NCBI RefSeq assembly: GCF_016919245.1
Contig: NZ_JAFEJA010000002.1
Coordinates: forward strand, 2,296,501-2,360,500
DNA length: 64,000 nucleotides
From: Streptomyces zhihengii
Lineage (GTDB): Bacteria > Actinomycetota > Actinomycetes > Streptomycetales > Streptomycetaceae
Direction: 5' to 3'
Part shown: positions 18,358 to 27,271 of the stretch, one piece after another
Position numbering within the stretch: the stretch's first letter is position 1
Layout: the number at the start of each line of letters is the position of its first letter
Made by a program: the position numbers and the translations under genes
Notes under the pieces: model-generated
The model's input: the letters and a program-made list of their open reading frames with translations, nothing else
Databases searched by the model: none
Told to the model about the DNA's origin: nothing

Positions 18358-21041
18358 CGCGGCTGCGGGTCGACGGCGTGCCGGTCGAGCTGCCCGCCGG
18401 GGCCACCCTCCTCGACGCGGTCCGTGCGGTCGGCGCCGAACTGCCCACCCTGTGCCACGACGACCGCCTGCCGCCCGCCGGCTTCTGCCGGACGTGCCTG
18501 GTGGACGCCGACGGCCGGACCGTCGCCGCCTGCGTCACACCCGCCACACCCGGCATGACGGTCGACACCGGGAACGAGCACGTGCGGGAGCTGTGGCGGG
18601 ACGCCGTCGCCCTGATCGCCTCGACGCTGCCGCGGCGCGCCCTGGCGGAGGCATCGCCCAGCGAACTCGCCGAGACCTGCCGCCTCCTGGACATCGATCC
18701 GGACACCGCCGCCGCCTCCCCGGGACACGAACCCGACGACAGCCACCCTTATGTGCGCCTCGATCCGGATCTCTGCATCGCCTGCGGGCGGTGCGTCCGG
18801 ATGTGCTCCGACGTGCAGGGGACCTTCGCCCTCACCCTGACCGGACGCGGCGCCGACACGGTGGCCGCCCCGGGCACGGGCGGGCCGTGGGCGGAGTCCG
18901 ACTGCGTCTCCTGCGGCGGATGCGTGGACACCTGCCCCACCGGCGCGATCACCCAGCCCGGCCCTGCCGCGGGGCTCACGTCCCGTCGGCCCGAGCCCGC
19001 ACCGGTCCGCACCACCTGCGGCTACTGCGGAGTCGGCTGCGCCCTCGACGTCGTCGTCCGCGAGGGCGAGGTCGCCGCCGTCCTGCCCGCCCGCGACGGA
19101 CCGGTCAACCGGGGGCACGCCTGCGTCAAGGGCCGGTTCGCCCACGGCTACCTCACGTCGTCGGAACGTCTCACCGAGCCCTTGGTGCGCCGGGGCGGAG
19201 TCCTGACGAGGGTCGGCTGGGACGAGGCGCTCGGCGTCGTCGCCTCCGGCCTTCGGGCCGCCGTCGGACAGGGTGCCCCCGACGCCGTCGCGGCCATCTC
19301 CTCCGCCCGCGCGACCAACGAGGAGAACTACCTAGTCCAGAAGTTCGTGCGCACCGTCATCGGCACGAACAACGTCGACAACTGCTCGCGCCTGTGCCAC
19401 GCCCCGTCCGCCGCCGGCCTCACGGCCTCCTTCGGACGCGCGGGCGGCACCGACTCCTTCGACGACGTCGAGCAGGCCGACTGCCTTCTCGTCGTCGGAG
19501 CCAACCCCGTCGAGGCCCACCCCGTCGTGGGCGCACGGCTCCTCCAACGCGCCCTGGACGGCGCCGTCCTCGTCGTGGCCGACCCCCGCGGGGTCGGACT
19601 CGCCCGCCACGCCGACGTCCATCTGCCCAACCGGCCGGGCACCAACGTCGCGCTCTTCCACGGGCTCGCGCACGTGCTCGTCGACGAAGGGCTGACCGAC
19701 CCCGGATTCCTGCGCGACCGCGCGGCCGGACTCGACGAACTCACCCCACTGCTCGCGGAGTACCCGCCCGCCCGGGTGGCCGCGATCACCGGCGTCCCGG
19801 CCCGCGACATCGTCGCAGCCGCCCGCTACTACGGGCGGGCCGAACACCCCGCGATCGTCTACGGACTCGGCGTCACGGAGCACCTTCACGGCACCGACGG
19901 TGTGCGCGCCCTGGCCAACCTGCCCATCCTCCGGGGCGCGGTGGGCGCCACCGGACGGGGATTCGGCATCACCCCCCTGCGCGGACAGAACAACGTCCAG
20001 GGAGCGTCCGACATGGGTGCGCTGCCCGATCTGCTTCCCGGCTACGGCCATGTCACCGATCCCGCCGCACGCGCCCGTGCCGAAGCGGTCTGGGGCCGCC
20101 CCGTCCCCACGACACCGGGGCTGCGGATCCCGGCGATGTTCGACGCGGCCCGCGACGGCCGGCTGCGCGCCCTGTGGATCATCGGTGAGGACGTCTGCGC
20201 CACCGACCCGGACAGCACCCGGGTCGCCGAAGCGCTCGACGCCTGCCCCCTGGTCGTCGTCGACGAGCTCTTCGCAGGGGAGACGGCCCGCCACGCGGAC
20301 GTCGTCCTCCCCGTGGCGTCCTGGCTGGAGAAGGACGGGACCTTCGTCAACTTCGACCGCCGGTTCCAGCGGGTGCGCACGGCCGTCGGGCCGCCCGGCG
20401 GCGCGCGCACCGATTTCGCCGTGGTTCACGCGGTGGCCGCGGCGATGGGCGCCGACCTCGGCTGCCGCACCCCTGCCGCCGCGCTCGCCGAGTGCGGGCG
20501 CCTGGCCCCCGACTTCGCCGGGATCTCGCACGAACGCCTCGACCGCGAAGGGGCACTGCACTGGCCCTGCCCCTCGCCCGACGCCCCCGGAGAAGCCACT
20601 CTGTACGCCGGGACGTTCGCCACATCCGACGGGCGCGCCCATCTCGCGGCCCCTCCCTATCTGCCCCCGGGCGAGGAACCGGACGCCGACTACCCGCTGC
20701 TGCTCGTCACCGGACGCCGCTGGGCCCACTACAACTCCGGCAGCATGACCCGGCGCGGGGCCAACCTCGGCCTCGACCCACAAGGACACCTCGATCTCCA
20801 TCCGGAGGACGCCGCACGCCACGGAGTGCGCGACGGCGCCCCCGTCGTCGTCGACAGCCGGCACGGACAGGCCAGGCTCACCGCCCGGGTGGGCGGCGAC
20901 CTCGCCCCCGGACAGGTCTTCTGCGCCTTCCACTTCCCCGACGAGCACGTCAACTCCCTGACCTCCGGGCACGCCGACACCGCGACCTCGTGCCCCGAGT
21001 ACAAGGTGACGGCCGTGCGGTTGCGACCAGCCCAGGAGTGA
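18354..21041 (+). CDS. Formate dehydrogenase catalytic (alpha) subunit, molybdopterin type
   Basis: An 895-residue FdsA/FdhF-like protein. Order: [2Fe-2S] plant-type ferredoxin domain (LCHDDRLPPAGFCRTC, residues about 30-62), two [4Fe-4S] clusters (CIACGRCVRMC about 141, CVSCGGCVDTC about 184), a further cluster CGYCGVGC about 222, and the bis-MGD oxidoreductase domain. The molybdenum ligand is Cys in NCSRLCHAPSAAGL near 350, not selenocysteine. The C-terminal molydopterin-dinucleotide domain contains RWAHYNSGSMTRR. It oxidises formate to CO2 with NAD+ via the fused diaphorase. No FdhD gene is in the window. Confidence 0.92.
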   Translation: MTRLRVDGVPVELPAGATLLDAVRAVGAELPTLCHDDRLPPAGFCRTCLVDADGRTVAACVTPATPGMTVDTGNEHVRELWRDAVALIASTLPRRALAEASPSELAETCRLLDIDPDTAAASPGHEPDDSHPYVRLDPDLCIACGRCVRMCSDVQGTFALTLTGRGADTVAAPGTGGPWAESDCVSCGGCVDTCPTGAITQPGPAAGLTSRRPEPAPVRTTCGYCGVGCALDVVVREGEVAAVLPARDGPVNRGHACVKGRFAHGYLTSSERLTEPLVRRGGVLTRVGWDEALGVVASGLRAAVGQGAPDAVAAISSARATNEENYLVQKFVRTVIGTNNVDNCSRLCHAPSAAGLTASFGRAGGTDSFDDVEQADCLLVVGANPVEAHPVVGARLLQRALDGAVLVVADPRGVGLARHADVHLPNRPGTNVALFHGLAHVLVDEGLTDPGFLRDRAAGLDELTPLLAEYPPARVAAITGVPARDIVAAARYYGRAEHPAIVYGLGVTEHLHGTDGVRALANLPILRGAVGATGRGFGITPLRGQNNVQGASDMGALPDLLPGYGHVTDPAARARAEAVWGRPVPTTPGLRIPAMFDAARDGRLRALWIIGEDVCATDPDSTRVAEALDACPLVVVDELFAGETARHADVVLPVASWLEKDGTFVNFDRRFQRVRTAVGPPGGARTDFAVVHAVAAAMGADLGCRTPAAALAECGRLAPDFAGISHERLDREGALHWPCPSPDAPGEATLYAGTFATSDGRAHLAAPPYLPPGEEPDADYPLLLVTGRRWAHYNSGSMTRRGANLGLDPQGHLDLHPEDAARHGVRDGAPVVVDSRHGQARLTARVGGDLAPGQVFCAFHFPDEHVNSLTSGHADTATSCPEYKVTAVRLRPAQE

Positions 21042-21044
21042 GCC

Positions 21045-21311
21045 ATGACCAGTGGAACCCACCACGACGACAAGGAACGCGCGGGTCTGTGGGCCCGGCT
21101 CGGCGACCGGCTGGTCGTCGGGGGTTCCACCGTGGGAGACGAGGGGCGGGACGGTGAGGTCGTCGGGCTCCACCATGCCGACGGCACCCCGCCCTACGAC
21201 GTCCGGTGGTCGGACACGGGACACGTGACGCTGGTCTTCCCCGGCCCGGACGCGCGGGTCCAGCACTTCCCGCACCGGGACGGGAACGGACACGGAGCAC
21301 ACGACGGATAG
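21045..21311 (+). CDS. DUF1918 domain protein
   Basis: An 88-residue protein with the DUF1918 core GDRLVVGGSTVG, PPYDVRWSDTGHVTLVFPGP. Mycobacterial DUF1918 proteins Rv0569 and Rv2302 are small beta-barrel proteins, the former in the DosR regulon; function is unknown. It begins 3 nt after the formate dehydrogenase stop, so it belongs to the same operon, and is followed by a universal stress gene. Confidence 0.88.
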   Translation: MTSGTHHDDKERAGLWARLGDRLVVGGSTVGDEGRDGEVVGLHHADGTPPYDVRWSDTGHVTLVFPGPDARVQHFPHRDGNGHGAHDG

Positions 21312-21342
21312 GGCGTCAGCGACGCGGAAGGCGGTGGAGGCA

Positions 21343-22230
21343 ATGGTCTCGCCAGTGGTGGTGGGCGTCGACGGTTCCGACGCCGGTTTCACGGCACTGG
21401 ACTGGGCAGTCGACGAGGCGAAACGGCACGGCTGCCCGCTGCGCATCCTGCACGCCTCGCTGTGGGAGCGGTACGAAGGCGTGACGCCGGCCCTGACCAC
21501 GCACCGGCCCTCGGGCCAGGTCTTCGCCGAGAACGTCGTCGGCACGGCCGCCGAACGCGCGGGACGCCGCGCGCCGGGCCTCGCCATGACGACCGACGTC
21601 GTCCCCGAGGACGCGGCCGGCGCGCTTCTGCGCGCGGGGCACGGTGCGCTGATGCTGGTCGTCGGCTCCCGCGGACGCGGAGAACTTGCCGGACTCCTGC
21701 TCGGCTCCGTCGGCCTCCTCGTGGCCGCGCGCTCCCACGGACCCGCCGTCGTCGTCCGCGGTGACCGGCGGGCCCTCGACGCGCACCACGGCCGAGTCGT
21801 GCTGGGCGTCGGGGACCACGACGTGGACTCGCCCGCGGTGCGGTTCGCCTTCCGCGAGGCGGCGGCACGGAACGCGGACCTCGAAGCCGTCCGCCTGTGG
21901 CGCCGCCCGGGCTTCACACCTGCCGGCCACCCGCTGCTGCCCCACGAGTCCGACGCCGACTTCGAGCACAGGACCGGGCAGTTCCTCGACAAGGCCCTGG
22001 AGACGGCGGCACGCGAGCACCCTCAGGTCGCCGTGCGCGCGCGAACGGCCGAGGGCCCCGCCCACCGGAGACTGACCGAACTCTCCGCAGCCGCCGACCT
22101 GCTCGTCGTCGGGGCACAGCGCAGAGAGGGCGTCATCGGGCTCGAACTCGGCCGTGTCGCCCACCGCGCCCTGCACCACGCGGCGTGCCCGGTCGCCGTC
22201 GTCCCGCGGCACTCCCCGGCCGTTCCGTGA
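21343..22230 (+). CDS. Universal stress protein, tandem UspA domains
   Basis: A 295-residue double UspA protein. Domain 1 opens VVVGVDGSDAG and has the ATP-binding loop GSRGRGELAGLLLGSVG; domain 2 has GAQRREGVIGLELGRVAHR, in which the serine/threonine of the loop is replaced. The start is uncertain between ATG 21343 (GGAGG only 2 nt upstream) and GTG 21334 (GGAAGG upstream). It lies 31 nt after DUF1918 without a box, suggesting it is the last gene of the operon from 16,327. Confidence 0.9.
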   Translation: MVSPVVVGVDGSDAGFTALDWAVDEAKRHGCPLRILHASLWERYEGVTPALTTHRPSGQVFAENVVGTAAERAGRRAPGLAMTTDVVPEDAAGALLRAGHGALMLVVGSRGRGELAGLLLGSVGLLVAARSHGPAVVVRGDRRALDAHHGRVVLGVGDHDVDSPAVRFAFREAAARNADLEAVRLWRRPGFTPAGHPLLPHESDADFEHRTGQFLDKALETAAREHPQVAVRARTAEGPAHRRLTELSAAADLLVVGAQRREGVIGLELGRVAHRALHHAACPVAVVPRHSPAVP

Positions 22231-22330
22231 TCCGGGGGAGAGCGCCGGCCGACGGGGCGGGCCCGACACAGGAGTGATCATGGCGGACTCGGGGGCAGGT
22301 TCGGCCGGCCCGGTCAGCTTCCCCGAGAAG

Positions 22331-22344
22331 GGCCTGTTCGGCCC
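22331..22344 (+). promoter_or_regulatory. OsdR/DevR-type box upstream of hsp20
   Basis: GGCCTGTTCGGCCC, with a TT centre, lies 138 bp before the ATG at 22476. A degenerate copy with a good right half (GGCAGGTTCGGCCG, 22294-22307) lies 37 bp further upstream. Confidence 0.5.
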
Positions 22345-22475
22345 TCCTGAACAGCCCTCAGGGCACTGCGCCGCCCGGAAGCGGAGCGGGAGAGTGGGAG
22401 TGAGGACGCAGGGGCGGTCGTCATGGCCCGATCTTCACGGCGGAGCCCGCTCCGCCCGGAGCAAGGAGAGAGACG

Positions 22476-22916
22476 ATGACCGGAGACAAGGTGGAACGCA
22501 GGCACAGCCTGTTCCCCGATTTCAACGACTGGTTCAACCGCGAGTTCCCGGGCCTGCCCGGCTGGCGCCCGGGCGGCGCCGCGCACTCCATCCCCGTGGA
22601 GGTGACCAGTGGCGACGGTGGCTATGTCCTGCGCGCCGAGCTGCCCGGAATGGGTCCGGACGACGTCACCGTCACCGTCGACGAGAATCTGCTGACGGTG
22701 AGCGCGGAGCACACGGAGAGCGAGGAGGACAAGGATCACTCTGAGTTCCGCTACGGCTCGTTCCGCAGGACCGTGAGGCTGCCCGCCACGATCCCCGCCG
22801 AGGACGTCGACGCCTCCTACCAGGACGGGATCCTCACCGTCCGCGTCCCCATGCCCGAGGAGCGGACCGGGACCCGGCGCACCGTCCCCGTACGGCGGGC
22901 GGACGAGGAGTCGTAG
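22476..22916 (+). CDS. Hsp20/alpha-crystallin family small heat shock protein
   Basis: A 146-residue chaperone. The N-terminal arm has FPDFNDWFNREFPG; the alpha-crystallin domain (about residues 38-128) includes YVLRAELPGMGPDDV and ILTVRVP near its end (I/V-x-I/V motif region). Hsp20 proteins hold unfolded proteins in an ATP-independent way. The mycobacterial homologue HspX/Acr is the best-known DosR target. GGAGAGAG precedes the ATG. Upstream lies a single clear box; the gene is probably monocistronic because the next gene is convergent. Confidence 0.93.
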   Translation: MTGDKVERRHSLFPDFNDWFNREFPGLPGWRPGGAAHSIPVEVTSGDGGYVLRAELPGMGPDDVTVTVDENLLTVSAEHTESEEDKDHSEFRYGSFRRTVRLPATIPAEDVDASYQDGILTVRVPMPEERTGTRRTVPVRRADEES

Positions 22917-22981
22917 GTCCCGAGGCCGGACGTGCCCTCCCGGCGTGCGACTGCGGGCACCGCGTCACCGCGTGCGCGCTG

Positions 22982-23659
22982 TCATCCCTCCCGCCGCGAG
23001 GGCACGTCCGCTTGCGGGCCGGTACCGCTTGTGTCGGGCGACGTACGGACGGCGACGACCCCCTCGACCGATCGGCAGAGCCGCGCCACGTCCGCGGCGG
23101 CCCGTTCACCGGTGTCTCCGCTCACGGTCACGACACCGTCCCTCACCTGGACGCGGATCGTCTCCGCTGCCGACGGCACGCCGCCGAGCACCGCACCGAC
23201 GATCTCGCCGTGAATCGCCTCGTCGCTGCGGAGATAGGGCCGCAGCAGGTCTCTGCGACTGACGACACCCGCGAGTCCACCGTCGCTGCTCGTCACGATC
23301 AGGCGCTTGACACCTTCGAGTTGCATGTGCCGCGCGGCCTCCGTCAGGTTCCAGTCCGCTGATGCCGTGATCACCGGCGCACTCATCAGATCGGCTGCGG
23401 TTTCCGCCTCGGGCAGTCCCCGCTCCTGGGACAGCAGGCGCACACCCCGCCATGCGCCCTCGACGCCGGGGAGCTCCGCCACCGATCGAAGGAGGTCGGC
23501 CTCGGAGACGACACCGATCGGCCGGTGGCCTTCGTCCACGACGGCGACCGCCGAGACGGCCTGGTCGTGGAAGATCCGGGCGATCTTCTTGAACGGTGCG
23601 TCGGGGGCGACCGCCACCACATCGGTCGTCATGACGTCCGAAACGGTGTGGTGCTTCAT
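22982..23659 (-). CDS. CBS-domain pair plus BON domain protein
   Basis: A 225-residue protein: CBS1 (PIGVVSEADLL), CBS2 (LAGVVSRRDLL) and BON (IRVQVRDGVVTVSG). The BON domain is more diverged than in the other copies. A strong GGAGGAGG site precedes the ATG, and two boxes lie 74 and 94 bp upstream. Confidence 0.92.
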   Translation of the reverse strand: MKHHTVSDVMTTDVVAVAPDAPFKKIARIFHDQAVSAVAVVDEGHRPIGVVSEADLLRSVAELPGVEGAWRGVRLLSQERGLPEAETAADLMSAPVITASADWNLTEAARHMQLEGVKRLIVTSSDGGLAGVVSRRDLLRPYLRSDEAIHGEIVGAVLGGVPSAAETIRVQVRDGVVTVSGDTGERAAADVARLCRSVEGVVAVRTSPDTSGTGPQADVPSRREG

Positions 23660-23726
23660 GGACCTCCTCCTCCCGGACGAATTCCGTCACATACCAGGGT
23701 TTCGTCCTGCGCCCGCCACAGGCAGA

Positions 23727-23760
23727 GTCCGGACGGCCCCCTATGCGGTCCGAAGGGCCC
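23727..23760 (-). promoter_or_regulatory. Paired OsdR/DevR-type boxes upstream of CBS-BON gene
   Basis: GTCCGGACGGCCCC (23727-23740) and GGTCCGAAGGGCCC (23747-23760) have centres exactly 20 bp apart, the same geometry as the pair at 1169-1202. They precede the leftward gene starting at 23659. Confidence 0.6.
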
Positions 23761-23918
23761 TGCCAGGCGACTCGACCCGGTGCCGCTGCCGGTGTTGCCG
23801 TCCGGCGGAGCACGATGCGCCTGTCCCGCCCGGATTCCCCGCCCGGATTCCCCGCCCGGGGGGACGCGGCATCGGACGACCCTTCTCCCTCCCGGGTGCC
23901 GCGCGGGGCGACGAGAAC

Positions 23919-24539
23919 TCAGGCGACAGCCAGTCGGCTGTCGATCACGCCTTCGACTCCTTGTGCCGCTCGGGCCAGGAGGGGGGCCAGCGACGGGTCG
24001 CTGAGCCGGCCGGACAGGGTGACCACGCCCTCGTCGACGCTGACTTCGATGTCGTTCCCGGCCGGCAGCGTGGAGAGCACCGTCCGTCTGACATCAGCTT
24101 CCAGGTCCTTGTCCGCCCGCAGGAAGACCTTCAGCAGGTCGCTGCGGCTGACCACACCCTCGATGTGGTTCACGGCGTCCACCACGGGCAGTCGCTTGAC
24201 GCGGTAGCGGGCCATGATGCGAGCCGCCTCCGGGATCGACGCATCCGGATGGACGGTGATCGCGGGGTGCGACATGACGTCCGCGGCCACGGCTCCGGCG
24301 GCCTTGGCGCGTTCCCTCGCACCGGCTGTGGAGGGGGCCGGACGGCGGGCCTCCTTCTCCAGAAGGTCCGCTTCGGACACGACACCGATGACCCGTCCGT
24401 CGCCTTCGAGTACCGGCACGGCACTCACTCGCCATTTCTGCATGCGCGCGACGATCTCCTTGAACGGGGTGTCCTGTCCGACGGCGATCGCACTGCGTGT
24501 CATCACCTCGGCGACGCTGTGCGGGGAATCGGACATCAT
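23919..24539 (-). CDS. CBS-domain pair plus BON domain protein
   Basis: A 206-residue protein with CBS1 (VIGVVSEADLL), CBS2 (IEGVVSRSDLL) and BON (IEVSVDEGVVTLSG). Two successive ATGs (24539 and 24536) follow GGGAG; the second has better spacing. The C-terminus is shorter than in its paralogues. It reads away from the Usp gene at 24887; the best box between the two (24789-24802) is 91 bp from that gene and 250 bp from this one. Confidence 0.9.
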   Translation of the reverse strand: MMSDSPHSVAEVMTRSAIAVGQDTPFKEIVARMQKWRVSAVPVLEGDGRVIGVVSEADLLEKEARRPAPSTAGARERAKAAGAVAADVMSHPAITVHPDASIPEAARIMARYRVKRLPVVDAVNHIEGVVSRSDLLKVFLRADKDLEADVRRTVLSTLPAGNDIEVSVDEGVVTLSGRLSDPSLAPLLARAAQGVEGVIDSRLAVA

Positions 24540-24788
24540 GATCTCCCTTGCCTCTGTGTGCCCCGGGCCTGCCGAGCGCCTCCTTCCAGAGTGCCTCTCC
24601 CGACCGCATGCGGCATGCCTGGTGACGCGCGACCCGACTCCGGGCCCGCTCCGGGAGGACGTGCCGGTCGCCGGGCGCGACCTGCCGGGCCCGCTCACCC
24701 GGGAGCGCGTGCGTGCGAACCACGGGACGCCCCGCTGCCGGTGGAACCGAGGGCCGCCGTCCGGACCGTCGGGCGTCCCTGCCGGCGA

Positions 24789-24802
24789 GGGACCTTCGGT
24801 CC
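24789..24802 (+). promoter_or_regulatory. OsdR/DevR-type box upstream of a universal stress gene
   Basis: GGGACCTTCGGTCC is a perfect palindrome in both hexamers with a TT centre, lying 91 bp before the ATG at 24887. It is the closest match in the window to the mycobacterial DosR consensus, together with 4633-4646. Confidence 0.65.
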
Positions 24803-24886
24803 TCGCACGGACCGGTGGGACCCTGCCCCCGCGCACCGGCCCCTGGCAGCGTTGCCCATGACGGAGGAGCGATCCAAGGAGGAGCC

Positions 24887-25795
24887 ATGGCATCTGCCCA
24901 GGCGCACGGTGCAGCCCTCGGACCCGTCGTGGCCGGCATCGACGGCTCCGCCGCCTCCAGGGCGGCAGCGCTCTGGGCGGCGAGGACCGCGGACAGACGA
25001 GGGGTCCCGCTCAGGATCGTCCATGCGGGAGATCTGGACCGCCTCGCCCGCTTCGCCTCGTTCGAGACGGTGGAGCGCATCCGGAGGGTGGGAGGCGTTC
25101 ATCTGGCCGAGGCGGAGGAAACGGTGCACGAGCGCTTTCCGTACCTGCCGGTCGAGCGTGATTTCAGCACCAAGAACCCCGTGGCTGCCCTGCACGAGGC
25201 CGCGGCGAGCGGGGACACCGTCGTCGTGGGCAGCAGGGGCCGGGGCGGCTTTCCCGCACTTCTCCTCGGCTCCGTCGGACTCGCCCTCGCCGCCCGTTCC
25301 CCTGTCCCGGTGGTCGTGGTGCGGGGACAGCTCGACCGTCCGGACACGGGGGTCGTGGCCGCCGCCGTGCGGGACGAGAGGGACGCCGGTTGGGTCATGG
25401 AAGCAGCGTCCGAGGCGGAGTCCCGCCGGGCCTCGCTGCTGTTGATCAGTACATGGAATCCCTTGTCACCCATGGGGCACGTGGTCCCCATGCTCGAGGA
25501 ATTGGACGCCGTCACCCGGCAGGGCCAGGCGCGGGCCAACGCGCTTGCCGACGTGATCCGTCGGGCGCACCCCTCGCTGACGGTGTCCACCGAGGTCGAC
25601 GCCGACAGCGGGACGGCCGCCGCACTCGTCGAGAACTCGCGCCGGGTCGATCTCCTGGTGATGGGCGCGCGGCACCGGCTCATGGAGATGGGCTCGGGCA
25701 TCGGGCACGTCGGGCATACGGTGCTGCACCATGCGCACTGCCCTGTCGAAATCGTGCCCCGGCCGCCGGAAGCGCCGGGGGAGGACCCGTCGTAG
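24887..25795 (+). CDS. Universal stress protein, tandem UspA domains
   Basis: A 302-residue double UspA protein. Domain 1 (PVVAGIDGSAASR) has the loop GSRGRGGFPALLLGSVGLAL; domain 2 has GARHRLMEMGSGIGHVGH. Both keep much of the G-x2-G-x9-G pattern, though domain 2 has no Ser/Thr after the last glycine. AAGGAGGAG precedes the ATG at 24887. The gene appears to be monocistronic. Confidence 0.92.
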   Translation: MASAQAHGAALGPVVAGIDGSAASRAAALWAARTADRRGVPLRIVHAGDLDRLARFASFETVERIRRVGGVHLAEAEETVHERFPYLPVERDFSTKNPVAALHEAAASGDTVVVGSRGRGGFPALLLGSVGLALAARSPVPVVVVRGQLDRPDTGVVAAAVRDERDAGWVMEAASEAESRRASLLLISTWNPLSPMGHVVPMLEELDAVTRQGQARANALADVIRRAHPSLTVSTEVDADSGTAAALVENSRRVDLLVMGARHRLMEMGSGIGHVGHTVLHHAHCPVEIVPRPPEAPGEDPS

Positions 25796-25831
25796 TCGCT
25801 CACGCCTCCGTACGGCGGACGGCGCGTCACC

Positions 25832-27196
25832 TCAGCCCACCCGATGCCGACCGTGGCCTGTCGCCCGTGCCTTCGCGCCACGGGCCTCGATGGCCGCGCG
25901 CACGCGCCCGGTCACAGCCCGGAGGCGGTCCGAGACGAGCGGGACCGGGGCGGCAGGCGAGACGATCGCCCCGGCCTCGGGCGGCAGGTCCGCGAGGTCG
26001 GCTTCGAAGCGCCGACGGGCGTCCACGAGCCGGTCCGGCGGACCGGTCCGGCGTCCCTCGCGCATGACCGTGCGGAGCAGGCCTTCGGCCCCCTTCGGCT
26101 CCTCCTCCTCGGCCAGGCCGACGACATCCCGCATCCCCGGTCGCCGGAACACCTGCTTGGCGCAGGGCGCGGTCACCTTCGACGCGGACAATTTCATGAC
26201 GGGGTGACCGGCGAACGAGACCAGCTTGTACGCCCCGTCGAGATACGGGGCGTCCGCTGCCACACCGACCCGGGTGCCGACCGCGTACACGTCGATCGGC
26301 GCCCCTCCGGCGACCAGATCGTGCATGGCGTACTCGTCGAGGCCACCACTGGCGATGATCCGGACGTCGGGCAGGCCGGCCGCGTCCAGCCGCCGCCGCG
26401 CGCGGAAGGCGAGAGCCCCGAGATCACCGCTGTCCAGCCGGATCCCGCTGCCGGACGGCGGGCCGATGTCCCGCAGCACGTCCGCCGCCACCTCGACACC
26501 GGTCTCGGTGTCGAAGGTGTCGACGAGGAAGGTCACCGGGCCGGGATGAGCACGGGCGAACGCTCTGAAAGCGGCCTCCTCGTCGCCGAAGGCCTCGATG
26601 TAGGAGTGGGCCATCGTGCCGGAGGCCGGCACATCCAGAGCGACCGCCGCCGCCACGTTGCTCGTCCCGGCGAAACCGACCAGCGCGCCCAGCCGGGCGG
26701 CCTGGAAGCCCGCCCCCGGGCCGTGGGAGCGCCGCAGCGCGAAGTCGACGAGAGGGTGCCCGTCGGCGGCGAGTACGCACCGCGCGGCCTTGGACGCGAC
26801 GGCCGTCTGATGGCAGACCTGCGTCAGCAGGTACGTCTCGACGAGCTGGGCCTCCGGCAGCGGCGCGGTGACCTCCAGCAGCGGCTCACCGGCGAACACC
26901 AGACGGCCCTCGGGTACCGCCCGCACCTCGCCGCCGAACCGCAGGCCGGACAGGGAGCCCAGCTCGCTCTCCGGGCGGCGCAGGGCGCGGGCGAATGCCG
27001 TGATCTCCTCGTCCCCGACCCGGAATCCCTCCAGGTAGTCCAGCGACGGTTCCAGGCCGGCCGCCACCAGGAAGCCGCGCTCCGGTGGCAGCGCGCGGAC
27101 GAAGAGGCTGAACGTGGCGGCGTCACGGAGTCCTTCGCGCAGATAGGAGAGCGCCATCGTCACCTCGTACAGATCGGTCGTGGTGGCATCCGTCAT
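25832..27196 (-). CDS. pncB: Nicotinate phosphoribosyltransferase
   Basis: A 454-residue type II phosphoribosyltransferase. N-terminal TTDLYEVTMALSYL and RALPPERGFLVAAGLE are typical of PncB, FALRRSHGPGAG lies near residue 145, and IRLDSGDLGALA near 255 binds phosphoribosyl pyrophosphate. It makes nicotinate mononucleotide in the NAD salvage (Preiss-Handler) pathway. M. tuberculosis PncB2 is DosR-regulated. ATG 27196 is preferred over GTG 27205 because GGGAGG then has a normal 9-nt spacing. It lies 75 nt after the double CBS-BON gene in the same direction, probably one operon. Confidence 0.92.
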   Translation of the reverse strand: MTDATTTDLYEVTMALSYLREGLRDAATFSLFVRALPPERGFLVAAGLEPSLDYLEGFRVGDEEITAFARALRRPESELGSLSGLRFGGEVRAVPEGRLVFAGEPLLEVTAPLPEAQLVETYLLTQVCHQTAVASKAARCVLAADGHPLVDFALRRSHGPGAGFQAARLGALVGFAGTSNVAAAVALDVPASGTMAHSYIEAFGDEEAAFRAFARAHPGPVTFLVDTFDTETGVEVAADVLRDIGPPSGSGIRLDSGDLGALAFRARRRLDAAGLPDVRIIASGGLDEYAMHDLVAGGAPIDVYAVGTRVGVAADAPYLDGAYKLVSFAGHPVMKLSASKVTAPCAKQVFRRPGMRDVVGLAEEEEPKGAEGLLRTVMREGRRTGPPDRLVDARRRFEADLADLPPEAGAIVSPAAPVPLVSDRLRAVTGRVRAAIEARGAKARATGHGRHRVG

Positions 27197-27271
27197 CCCG
27201 CTCACCCTCCCGGAGGGGCAGTTCCGCCCACCTCCGGTTCAGGAGGTGGCGCATGTGTCACGTTCTCCCGT

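Noticed and set aside
18354..21041. Selenocysteine in the formate dehydrogenase
   Set aside because: The molybdenum ligand position reads Cys (LCHAP) with no in-frame TGA.
19332..21992. A long open frame on the minus strand opposite the formate dehydrogenase gene
   Set aside because: It is antisense to a strongly conserved enzyme and has no recognisable domain; long antisense frames are expected at very high GC.
22280..22744. An ATG-initiated frame before hsp20 covering the box
   Set aside because: The frame is out of phase with hsp20, has no domain or ribosome site of note, and runs through the regulatory region.
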